Positions 34,754 to 41,500 of a DNA stretch of 64,000 nucleotides are shown piece after piece (position 1 is the first letter of the stretch; each line of letters begins with the position of its first letter). A program made the position numbers and the translations under genes. The stretch lies in the NCBI RefSeq assembly GCF_042681745.1, contig NZ_JBHUGF010000010.1, positions 1,488,001 to 1,552,000 of the forward strand, given 5' to 3'. The stretch comes from Saccharibacillus nicotianae (lineage in GTDB: Bacteria; Bacillota; Bacilli; Paenibacillales; Paenibacillaceae). The notes under the pieces were generated by a model. It saw only the letters and a program-made list of their open reading frames with translations. It ran no database searches and was not told the DNA's origin.

Positions 34754-35803
34754 TCAATACTCCATTTCTATCTTTTGATCCTTTTTCTCTATAATTAATT
34801 GATTATATTCGACTATTTCTTGCTCTAGCTGACGAATATTTTGTAATTTGTGCCAGATTCGCTCTACCATCTGTTGGCGCTTTTCGCCTTCGGCATATTG
34901 GCTTTTTAGTGCCATGTTAGAGACTAATTTCCAGCGTTGTGCTACATATTGGTACATTTGAATTAATTGTTCTAATGATGAATGATAAGACACACCTTGC
35001 TCTAGAAAATAAGTAAACAAATAGCGATTATTGCTTATTCGAGATAAATCTTGATACATCCGCTCTACATATTCATCTGTCAGCATCAAGATATCTGACA
35101 GACATTCTCTAATATGATTCAGATACTGATCCAGTGCTTGTAAGCCGGTATAAGCATCAGTTAAAGGTTGACCATGATCTGTTGTAATCGTTTGCGAATA
35201 TTGACTTTGCATAACACTAAGATTCATTTGGATCACATCATAAATGTCTTTTTCTGTTACTGCTGTTGTTACTTGACTACTATCCACCACATTATAGACA
35301 TAATGGGTTCCTTCTTCAATCATTTCTGTTTGTTTAAGATCCAGCGCATCGATTAATGTCTGTTCATCAATACTTTCTTTGAGATGATAAAATTCATCGA
35401 TAAATTCAAATTGCTGATCCGCATACCCTACAAGTAATAAACAATGGGCAAAGTGATGCAGTTGATACAACGAATTATATTTCATATCAAACACATCTAG
35501 CCAGACAATGACAGGCTCTCCTTGCATCAGGAGCGTTTTAATATGTTCTACGACTGTTGTTTGATCATTTTCGCGATAAATCTGTAGCTTAATCCGGTGA
35601 ATCCATTGTAGATCATTTTCAGTAGCCATATAGATAGGAGATAACCGACCTTGCCCGACTGTTCCTTGTTCAGTGTAAACGATTCCACTTTGTTTCCAGA
35701 CACTACAAAACTCAGGCACATTGTGATATGCCAGAATACTACTCACACATAATGTAAAACAATCTTCTCCGTCTTTGGGTTCAGGTCGTGGCTGCATGTT
35801 CAT
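34754..35803 (-). CDS. BtrH N-terminal-domain protein (papain-like acyltransferase fold)
   Basis: Protein of 349 residues. Residues 1-150 resemble the butirosin BtrH N-terminal domain, a cysteine-peptidase-like fold that transfers an acyl chain from a carrier protein: Cys15 in GEDCFTLCVSSIL is the likely nucleophile, and the His in LHHFAHCLLLVGY (His117 or His120) the base. The C-terminal half (about 190-349) is helical with a predicted coiled coil (EKRQQMVERIWHKLQNIRQLEQEI) and differs from the usual DUF4872. AAAGGGGAA precedes the ATG. Its start lies inside the end of the preceding gene (23-base overlap), and the response regulator gene follows after three bases. A modifying or aminoacyl/acyl-transferring role under control of the two-component pair is inferred. 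Confidence 0.7.
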   Translation of the reverse strand: MNMQPRPEPKDGEDCFTLCVSSILAYHNVPEFCSVWKQSGIVYTEQGTVGQGRLSPIYMATENDLQWIHRIKLQIYRENDQTTVVEHIKTLLMQGEPVIVWLDVFDMKYNSLYQLHHFAHCLLLVGYADQQFEFIDEFYHLKESIDEQTLIDALDLKQTEMIEEGTHYVYNVVDSSQVTTAVTEKDIYDVIQMNLSVMQSQYSQTITTDHGQPLTDAYTGLQALDQYLNHIRECLSDILMLTDEYVERMYQDLSRISNNRYLFTYFLEQGVSYHSSLEQLIQMYQYVAQRWKLVSNMALKSQYAEGEKRQQMVERIWHKLQNIRQLEQEIVEYNQLIIEKKDQKIEMEY

Positions 35804-36362
35804 TGGTATTCCCCTTTTTTAAAGTCATTGAGAATATATGCATACAAGGATTATCCGGCAAGACAATAGTGTTCATATAGATAGGATGCTCAAACCATAA
35901 CGTTTGCAACCAGATCGTTGTCTGTTTGCTTGTTAACAGCGCTCCTTTTTGTGTATAAATACCACTACAGCGATAGACAACTTTTTCCTGATATTTGGGC
36001 ATATGATCTGTCCAGTTGGTCAAAGCTAGCGGTGTCTGGTCTACGAGCGTATCGTCAAAATAGTACTCCATTTGTTCTTCATACGAACCATTATCGGCTG
36101 CTCCCAAAATAAACATCGCTGTATAATGATCCGCAGGAATATCCAATTGTTGATTTTCTAATTCTATATTATTAAAAGTAGCCTGAGCATCTGGAAATAA
36201 AAATGGAATATCTTCGATAATTACATCTGTTTGATCAGGGATTTCATCCCCGGGATATGCTGAACCGAATGTAGTAAAATTACCGATTCGTTGTTCTAAT
36301 TCATAACTAAATCCGTTGTTATTGTAATAAGTAGATAAAGGTAATGGGTAATACTTTTCCAA
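35781..36362 (-). CDS. Beta-sandwich (galactose-binding-like) protein of the BtrH/agr-like operon
   Basis: Protein of about 193 residues, not assigned to a named family. It has no signal peptide, so it is cytosolic. Motifs STYYNNNGFSYE, then IPADHYTAMFILGAADNGSYEE and a final LPDNPCMHIFSMTL strand are the pattern of the jelly-roll domains found at the end of some secreted glycosidases. It may bind a sugar or a glycosylated compound. The start is uncertain. AGAGGTGAT precedes two TTG codons (36365 and 36362); the second has the better spacing and is used here, while a GTG at 36371 overlaps the site itself. A -10-like TATAAT lies upstream. It is the first gene of the operon with BtrH-like, LytTR and GHKL genes. 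Confidence 0.65.
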   Translation of the reverse strand: MEKYYPLPLSTYYNNNGFSYELEQRIGNFTTFGSAYPGDEIPDQTDVIIEDIPFLFPDAQATFNNIELENQQLDIPADHYTAMFILGAADNGSYEEQMEYYFDDTLVDQTPLALTNWTDHMPKYQEKVVYRCSGIYTQKGALLTSKQTTIWLQTLWFEHPIYMNTIVLPDNPCMHIFSMTLKKGNTNEHAATT

Positions 36363-36485
36363 CAAAATCACCTCTATAATATTTTATTTTATGTAATTAT
36401 ATTCCAATTAATTCGAATATTACGTTATTTTAGAACGTTAGTCAATCTTATCGCTATCACATCGTTTGATTCTATTCAGAGCATC

Positions 36486-36525
36486 AAAAAAAGGAGTATA
36501 GCATCTTCGGCTATACTCCTTTTTT
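36486..36525 (-). terminator. Rho-independent terminator after the DinB-family gene
   Basis: A 16-base perfect stem (AAAAAAGGAGTATAGC with GCTATACTCCTTTTTT) with a short loop lies 19 bases past the DinB-family stop. Confidence 0.9.
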
Positions 36526-36543
36526 ATCGTGATGTAGAACAAA

Positions 36544-37011
36544 TTAAGATTGTTTAACAAGCCGAGACATAGCGTTGATCATCCCAGAATGTGAACTTTC
36601 ATGCATCGTGTTCAGTTCTAGTACATTTCCAATAGTTTCTGCTTTGGCAAAGTTATCTTTATTCGCGATAGGCTCATTTATCTGTCCTGCAAATGTCTCG
36701 CGTAACACTTGGGTTTGTTTTGTAAATACATCAAGTAATTCTTCCCATGCTGGTGCTTCAGTTGTCCAGTCTGCCGGTTTGGTTCCCGGTCCAAAAAAGG
36801 TTCTATACTCCGCCGGCACTTGAGAAGCATGACCAGCAAATCCAAGCACAATTACATCAGCAATAAAAATGATATGACCCAATTGCCAGTGAATATTGTT
36901 GTTGAATCCTGTAGGAACGATCGAACGTTGTTCTGGAGTCAACTCCGCCGTATAGCCAAGAATGCTTTTACGTGTTCTTTCAAATAATCCAAATATAAAT
37001 AAGTCTGACAT
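36544..37011 (-). CDS. DinB/YfiT-family metal-binding protein
   Basis: Four-helix-bundle protein of 155 residues. Three His positions expected for divalent metal are visible: HWQLGHI (about 41-47) and the C-terminal HESSHSG (about 138-144). The family includes bacillithiol and mycothiol transferases and proteins of unknown role in stress defence. A bacillithiol S-transferase-like function would suit a Bacillales host but is not proven. AGGAGGAGC precedes the ATG. It is a single gene bounded by the 800-base gene-free stretch on one side and a terminator on the other. Confidence 0.83.
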   Translation of the reverse strand: MSDLFIFGLFERTRKSILGYTAELTPEQRSIVPTGFNNNIHWQLGHIIFIADVIVLGFAGHASQVPAEYRTFFGPGTKPADWTTEAPAWEELLDVFTKQTQVLRETFAGQINEPIANKDNFAKAETIGNVLELNTMHESSHSGMINAMSRLVKQS

Positions 37012-37269
37012 GTTGCTCCTCCTAATAAAATCTAATGAAATAATCGTCCGATTTAATGTGAAATAAAAGCGACCTTTTAAAGTCTAACTTTAATCCATTT
37101 TAAATTCAACTTTACGGTATATAAAATCGATAAAAAAGCTAAAAATAAACAGTAAATGTAAGCGAAATCAAGCATATGTGACCTGAGTTATCCAAACCCC
37201 ATTTTACAGTCCGAAAACAAACTTTACTCCCCTTTAACTTTTGAAAATATAGGTTTATTATATAGACAT

Positions 37270-37798
37270 CACCAAGAGGTGCTGAACCACATAAGCAACA
37301 AACAAGCACCAACAGGTGATAGTCTCATTTCCGTATTAGTAGTTAAGATCTACAGGAAGGGAGCAGGATTCCGTTGGAAAATGTTAGCGAAGTATACTAG
37401 AATCGATAACACGCAAGAAAAGCGTCAGTGAAAACGTTTTTCGTGAGATCGTGGGTATACGGGAAATCATTAGCGACATGAGTATGGATGGAAGCCGGAT
37501 TGATTTGATGAAGTTCTCCAAAACTTGAAGATTGGAGGAACGGATATCGCTATCTCCTTTACGTAAAGTTTGGAGGTAAGGCGAACAAAGCATCATATTT
37601 AACTATCAAATAAGTATAACAATTAGTACAAACGATTATTGAAATGGTGAAGACCTGATAATCGGCAACATGGAAAATATGAAAGTATGTGCCATGTCAC
37701 GCAGGAGGATTGTTTCAGGAGGAAAAAGTTAATTGTATATTCAAAATAACACGTAAAACCCCACACTCTTGATAATCAAGGATGCGGGGTTTTATGTG
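37270..37798 (+). ncRNA. Candidate structured non-coding RNA in an 800-bp gene-free stretch
   Basis: The gap 37012-37815 holds no convincing protein gene on either strand; short frames break repeatedly. From about 37270 the plus strand is purine-rich, unlike typical A/T-rich spacer, and contains many hairpins. Examples are GTTC-TCCAA with TTGGA-GGAAC (37513-37541, one bulge), ACGC/GCGT (37411-37425), the palindrome CTTTACGTAAAG (37557-37568) and ACATGG/CCATGT (37668-37697). A GGAAGGG..ATTCC element lies near 37357-37373. Two AGGAGG-like motifs near 37702-37722 are not followed by a gene. The stretch ends in a strong terminator. A -10-like TATTATATAG precedes it near 37255. I do not recognise the RNA; RNase P, tmRNA, SRP RNA and 6S RNA signatures are absent. 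Confidence 0.35.
37750..37798. terminator. Rho-independent terminator, probably bidirectional
   Basis: CACGTAAAACCCC (37750-37762) pairs with GGGGTTTTATGTG (37786-37798, one G-T pair), and the inner CTTGAT/ATCAAG also pairs. It can end the candidate RNA on the plus strand and the alpha/beta hydrolase transcript on the minus strand. Confidence 0.8.
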
Positions 37799-37815
37799 TT
37801 TTGTAGATTAATTTT

Positions 37816-38754
37816 TTATAGATTAAATATACGTTTGAGCGCTTCTGCCCCTTGTAACACGCCTGCTTTGGCTTTATCGATCTGAGGCATACTCATAAAT
37901 CCATGAATCATTCCTTCGTAACACATATACTCTACAGCTACACCTTGTTCTTGCAATTTTTTGGCATAAGCGGCTCCGCCATCTCGCAACGGATCGTACT
38001 CGGCTGTAATAATCATTGCGGGTGGTAATCCACTCAAGTCTTCATATAATAATGGCGCTGCATATACATGCTGGCTTTCTTCATCTGTATTGAAGTAATG
38101 CTTGCGGAACCACTCCATCATCTCTGCTGTTAACAAATACCCTGTTTGATTTTCACGATAAGAATCGGTTTCTTTCTCATTACCAACAGATGGATAGTAT
38201 AATAACTGGTATTGAATAGCAGGTACTCCGCCTTTTTGGTTGGCAATAATACAAGCGACTGTAGCCAGATTCCCTCCTGCACTATCTCCACCTACTGCAA
38301 TCTGCATAGGATCAATCTCAAATTCTGCTGCATGTTCTGTTAGATATACTAAGGCATCATAAGCATCCCAGACAGCCGTAGGAAATTTGTATTCAGGGGC
38401 TAAGCGGTAATCGATAGAAATAACAGTGCAACTAGATTCGTGAGCAAGTTGGCGACACAGTTCGTCATGAGAATCCAAGCTTCCTACAACCCATCCACCC
38501 CCATGATAAAACACAAGTGCTGGACGAGGGCCTTGCTCTGCCGTTGGTCGATAGATACGAATAGCTATATCACGGTCTTTCAAAGGAATCGTTTGATCTT
38601 TTACTTCAAACAGTTCCGTTTTATTTGTCGCAAATGGTAAAGTCATCATCTTTTCCATACCCCGATAGTCCGATGGAGAAATCGTCTCAAATGGAGGCAT
38701 AGGGAATTGATTAATCATATTCAATAATTGTTGAAGTTGCGGATCGACAGGCAT
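37816..38754 (-). CDS. Alpha/beta hydrolase (hormone-sensitive-lipase family)
   Basis: Esterase-type hydrolase of 312 residues. The oxyanion-hole motif HGGGWVVGS (family HGGG), nucleophile elbow GDSAGGN (Ser in GDSAG), Asp in EYDPLRDGG and His in GMIHGFM complete the HSL/bacterial family IV pattern. The ATG at 38754 is preferred because GAAAGG lies 12 bases before it and directly abuts the upstream ATG at 38766. It would hydrolyse short acyl esters in the cytosol. It stands beside the polyketide operon and could deacylate a polyketide intermediate, but it is separated from loaP by a terminator, so membership is uncertain. Confidence 0.88.
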   Translation of the reverse strand: MPVDPQLQQLLNMINQFPMPPFETISPSDYRGMEKMMTLPFATNKTELFEVKDQTIPLKDRDIAIRIYRPTAEQGPRPALVFYHGGGWVVGSLDSHDELCRQLAHESSCTVISIDYRLAPEYKFPTAVWDAYDALVYLTEHAAEFEIDPMQIAVGGDSAGGNLATVACIIANQKGGVPAIQYQLLYYPSVGNEKETDSYRENQTGYLLTAEMMEWFRKHYFNTDEESQHVYAAPLLYEDLSGLPPAMIITAEYDPLRDGGAAYAKKLQEQGVAVEYMCYEGMIHGFMSMPQIDKAKAGVLQGAEALKRIFNL

Positions 38755-38861
38755 AATAAAATACATCCTTTCTTTTACTTATTATAGTAGACCTATACTC
38801 AAGAATTGATTCCCCAACTACAGGTATAATGAAACCTTTATTTCGAGACTGTATTCTATGT

Positions 38862-38897
38862 AAAAAAAGCCAGATCACTTTGGTTAGCGATCTGGCT
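38862..38897 (-). terminator. Rho-independent terminator after loaP
   Basis: AGCCAGATC and GATCTGGCT form a perfect 9-base stem (12-base loop) followed by a run of seven T on the minus strand, 22 bases past the loaP stop. Confidence 0.88.
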
Positions 38898-38919
38898 CAT
38901 AGCCAAAATATTTGTTAGT

Positions 38920-39453
38920 TTACGACAATGGCGACAGTATTTCAATTCCAACATCAATCAGTCGAATATCATTAAGTAACTGTACTTCAATTTTGGCTCT
39001 ACCTTTGCGTTTATCAATTTTACGTATAATAGCTTCTTTGCCCATTAAAGGCCCTGAAATCACATGAACATTTTTATCCAATACCATAATATCAGAATAG
39101 CCAATAATATGATTGTGTCCAAATAGTTGAAGTAACCACTCCATTTGATTTTCAGGAATTTTAGTAAAATATTCTTTCGTATGACCTGTAGTACAAGAAG
39201 AGCTCCCTACCAAATAGTAAACATGAGGCGTTGTTTTGATCGAATGATAGACATCTTGAATCCTATTCGTTTTCACAAAAATATAACCAGGAAATAATAC
39301 TTTCACTTCATCTTGGACAATACCTTGACGTTTCTCCGGTATTATCTTTTTGGGTATCATGCATTTGAGTTGCTTGTCGTCATAATGTCGGTCGATATGC
39401 TGTTTAATATGGTCTTCTTTACCGGTTTGGACGAAAAATGTATACCAACTCAT
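38920..39453 (-). CDS. loaP: LoaP-type NusG-paralogue antiterminator
   Basis: NusG-like protein of 177 residues: N-terminal NGN domain (MSWYTFFVQTGKEDHI..., FPGYIFVKTN at about 53-62) and C-terminal KOW domain (about 125-175; VHVISGPLMGKEAIIRKIDKRKGRAKIEVQL). The wording of both domains matches LoaP, the processive antitermination factor that lets RNA polymerase read through terminators in long polyketide operons of Bacillales, rather than housekeeping NusG. It is the last gene of this minus-strand polyketide locus, behind the P450 gene, with its own candidate promoter (39515-39543) and TTGAGGAGG site. LoaP acts on a leader RNA hairpin near the operon promoter, which must lie beyond the right edge. 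Confidence 0.85.
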   Translation of the reverse strand: MSWYTFFVQTGKEDHIKQHIDRHYDDKQLKCMIPKKIIPEKRQGIVQDEVKVLFPGYIFVKTNRIQDVYHSIKTTPHVYYLVGSSSCTTGHTKEYFTKIPENQMEWLLQLFGHNHIIGYSDIMVLDKNVHVISGPLMGKEAIIRKIDKRKGRAKIEVQLLNDIRLIDVGIEILSPLS

Positions 39454-39514
39454 AATGCCTCCTCAATAAAATGAATTTTAGATCAGAACATTAATTACAT
39501 ATTAAACCATTTTT

Positions 39515-39543
39515 ATTATACAAAAGTAAATTAAAATAGGAAA
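39515..39543 (-). promoter_or_regulatory. Candidate loaP promoter
   Basis: On the minus strand a -10 element TATAAT (39515-39520) lies 17 bases behind TTTCCT (39538-39543), a poor -35 match. It would start transcription about 55 bases upstream of loaP, after the weak terminator that ends the P450 gene. Confidence 0.45.
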
Positions 39544-39580
39544 GTATTTCCTTTACATTGTTGTCAGTACTCTTTTATGC

Positions 39581-39602
39581 AAAAAAAAGTACCTATGTAC
39601 TT
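39581..39602 (-). terminator. Weak terminator overlapping the P450 stop
   Basis: AAGTAC-N4-GTACTT forms a 6-base stem directly followed by more T residues on the minus strand. The stem is short and A/T-rich, so partial termination between the polyketide operon and loaP is likelier than a full stop. Confidence 0.4.
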
Positions 39603-40798
39603 TGTCCAAGTTCCACAGGTAAGCTTTTGAGGCTATAAATATTGCTATAGGCAATATCTATTTGATAATTAGGGCTTACTCTCATGTTAGGATACTTTTG
39701 CAACAGAGCGGTCAGCGCTGCTTTTACCTCAATACGAGCTAATTGAGATCCCAGACAAACGTGGATTCCTTTACCGAACGAAAGATGCTTGTTGTTGCGA
39801 CGATTAGGAATAAATAATTCTGCTTGTTCAAAATGATCTTCATCCCGGTTCGCTGATCCGATCCAATTCGCGATATAATCGCCTGCTTTTAATGATTTGC
39901 CACCGATCACTGTATTTTGGGATACTTTACGAATAGTACGTTGAACAGGCGCACGATATCGTAACACCTCTTCCACTGTCGTGGGAATAAGTTCTGGTTG
40001 TGTATGCAATGTTCTGAACAAATGGTTTTGATTGAGAGAGTAAATAGAGTTAGTAATCAGGCTGGTTGTCGTTTCATTACCTGCAATCAGCAGAAAAACA
40101 CAACTTCCCATCAGTTCTTCAGGAGACAGCCTATAGCCATTTTCTTCTGCTTGAATAAGGTCTGAAATAATATCCTGTTCTGGTCGAGCACGCTTAACCT
40201 CTATAATATGTTGGAAATAAACGATTAACTGTTGACTTGCTTCTGCTTGAATCTGAGCAATACGCATATACTCTTCTATCGTATTGTCTTGCGGAGCTAC
40301 AGTCAGTGTACTTACCCATGCTCGAAATTTCTCCGAATCTTCTGTAGGAATACCCAGTAACTCTGAAATAATAATCATTGGAAGTGGAAAAGCAAAATCC
40401 TGCACAATATCTATCTGCGGCTTTCCATTAATAGCATCCATTAAATCAGCTACAATTTGATCGATTTTGGGAATCCAAGACATTACAGCTTTGGGTGTAA
40501 ATGCTCGATTGATCAATGCTCGATTAAGAGTATGCTTGGGTTGATCGAGTCCCATTAATGAATCTTTGATAATATCAGGCAACAAAACAGCATTTGAGAA
40601 ATAATCTTTGTCTTCAGCTACTCTTTTCACATCATCATACTTAAATACATTCCATACGTCTTGTCCTTCATCATAGTACACAGGTGCATTTTGTCGCATA
40701 TGTTGATACCATGCAAAAGGTTCATACTTCTCTTCATTGGTTGTAAAGCCAGACACTTGAGTTAGATCGGGAAAGTACTCTCTTGTTTTGTTCTCCAT
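39593..40798 (-). CDS. Cytochrome P450 of the polyketide cluster
   Basis: Soluble class I-type P450 of 401 residues without membrane anchor. The I-helix is LLIAGNETTTSLI (AGxET), the ExxR motif lies in EEVLRYRAPVQR and the haem ligand is Cys348 in LSFGKGIHVCLGSQLAR. The type is typical of CYP107/109-like polyketide tailoring enzymes of Bacillales that hydroxylate or epoxidise the released product. A ferredoxin gene is not present, so electrons come from host redox partners. TAGGAGGAACC precedes the ATG. It follows the methyltransferase-like gene by 47 bases in the polyketide operon. Confidence 0.93.
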   Translation of the reverse strand: MENKTREYFPDLTQVSGFTTNEEKYEPFAWYQHMRQNAPVYYDEGQDVWNVFKYDDVKRVAEDKDYFSNAVLLPDIIKDSLMGLDQPKHTLNRALINRAFTPKAVMSWIPKIDQIVADLMDAINGKPQIDIVQDFAFPLPMIIISELLGIPTEDSEKFRAWVSTLTVAPQDNTIEEYMRIAQIQAEASQQLIVYFQHIIEVKRARPEQDIISDLIQAEENGYRLSPEELMGSCVFLLIAGNETTTSLITNSIYSLNQNHLFRTLHTQPELIPTTVEEVLRYRAPVQRTIRKVSQNTVIGGKSLKAGDYIANWIGSANRDEDHFEQAELFIPNRRNNKHLSFGKGIHVCLGSQLARIEVKAALTALLQKYPNMRVSPNYQIDIAYSNIYSLKSLPVELGQST

Positions 40799-40845
40799 TA
40801 TGGTTCCTCCTAAAATTATTTATTGTGATGCATACTTACTATTTT

Positions 40846-41361
40846 TTAATATTGTTGGAACGTCTGCTTCATTACTTTTTCTTCCAACGAAATTCGATTA
40901 ATTAAGGTAATAAGATGCAAAATAAATAATGGAATAAAGACTACCCATGCTTGAGAAATCAGTGCAAAACCAATTAATTCTGGAATAATGTTCATATAGT
41001 AATTAGGATGACGTACATGTTTGAATAATGGGCTTTCCACTAATTTGTGATCTTTAGCAATATACAATTTGAATGTCCAAAAAGGGCTAAGTGTCCGAAT
41101 AACATACATCAGTGTAACCAAAGAAAATAAATACACCAGCAATCCAACAATCGTAAGCCAGCTAAACTGCACATCATATACAAAAGCATAGACAATACAT
41201 CCTAAATAGATTAATCCTTGTACCGCAATCAGTAGTTTGCTGTTGTTCATCCCGTATTCTACTCCACCATTGGCTTTGATTTGTTTCTCATTACGTGCAG
41301 ATATCATTGCAGACGGAACACGAACCATACATAGCAAAATTAAAATAATACCGATCATCAT
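40846..41361 (-). CDS. Isoprenylcysteine carboxyl methyltransferase (ICMT)-like membrane protein
   Basis: Integral membrane protein of 171 residues with about five helices. The signature HVRHPNYYMNIIPELIGFALI followed by the helix AWVVFIPLFILHLITLINRISLEEKVM (here at about 120-165) matches the SAM-dependent ICMT/PEMT group. The ATG at 41361 is used because AGAGGAG is 9 bases upstream, whereas the ATG at 41370 touches the site. It lies between the terminal PKS gene (139 bases away) and the P450 gene, so methylation of a carboxyl or hydroxyl group on the polyketide, or of a lipid in producer self-protection, is possible; the true substrate is unknown. Confidence 0.82.
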   Translation of the reverse strand: MMIGIILILLCMVRVPSAMISARNEKQIKANGGVEYGMNNSKLLIAVQGLIYLGCIVYAFVYDVQFSWLTIVGLLVYLFSLVTLMYVIRTLSPFWTFKLYIAKDHKLVESPLFKHVRHPNYYMNIIPELIGFALISQAWVVFIPLFILHLITLINRISLEEKVMKQTFQQY

Positions 41362-41500
41362 TACAAACATCTCCTCTTATTTTCGTATGGGGTTACTCTC
41401 TGTAAAACAAACACTACGATTACATCCAAAAGAAAAATCAACAAATACCCCGGTTCTCTGCATCACCTCCTTTACAGGGTACCGTAGGCTGTTTACTAAT

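Noticed and set aside
36422..36442. Two TAACGT half-sites upstream of the BtrH/agr-like operon as a LytTR binding site
   Set aside because: The half-sites are 13 bases apart start to start, whereas known LytTR repeats are about 21 apart; mentioned only as a weak hint.
37384..37596. A 70-codon open frame on the minus strand inside the gene-free stretch
   Set aside because: No ribosome binding site, unusual composition rich in Ser/Ile/Leu, no recognisable motif, and it overlaps the hairpins that suggest an RNA gene.
41377..41463. A 28-codon minus-strand frame with AAAGGAGG just before ATG, between the terminal PKS and the ICMT-like gene
   Set aside because: Spacing of only two bases is too short for initiation and the peptide shows no motif; it may be a chance site or a leader, not annotated as a gene.
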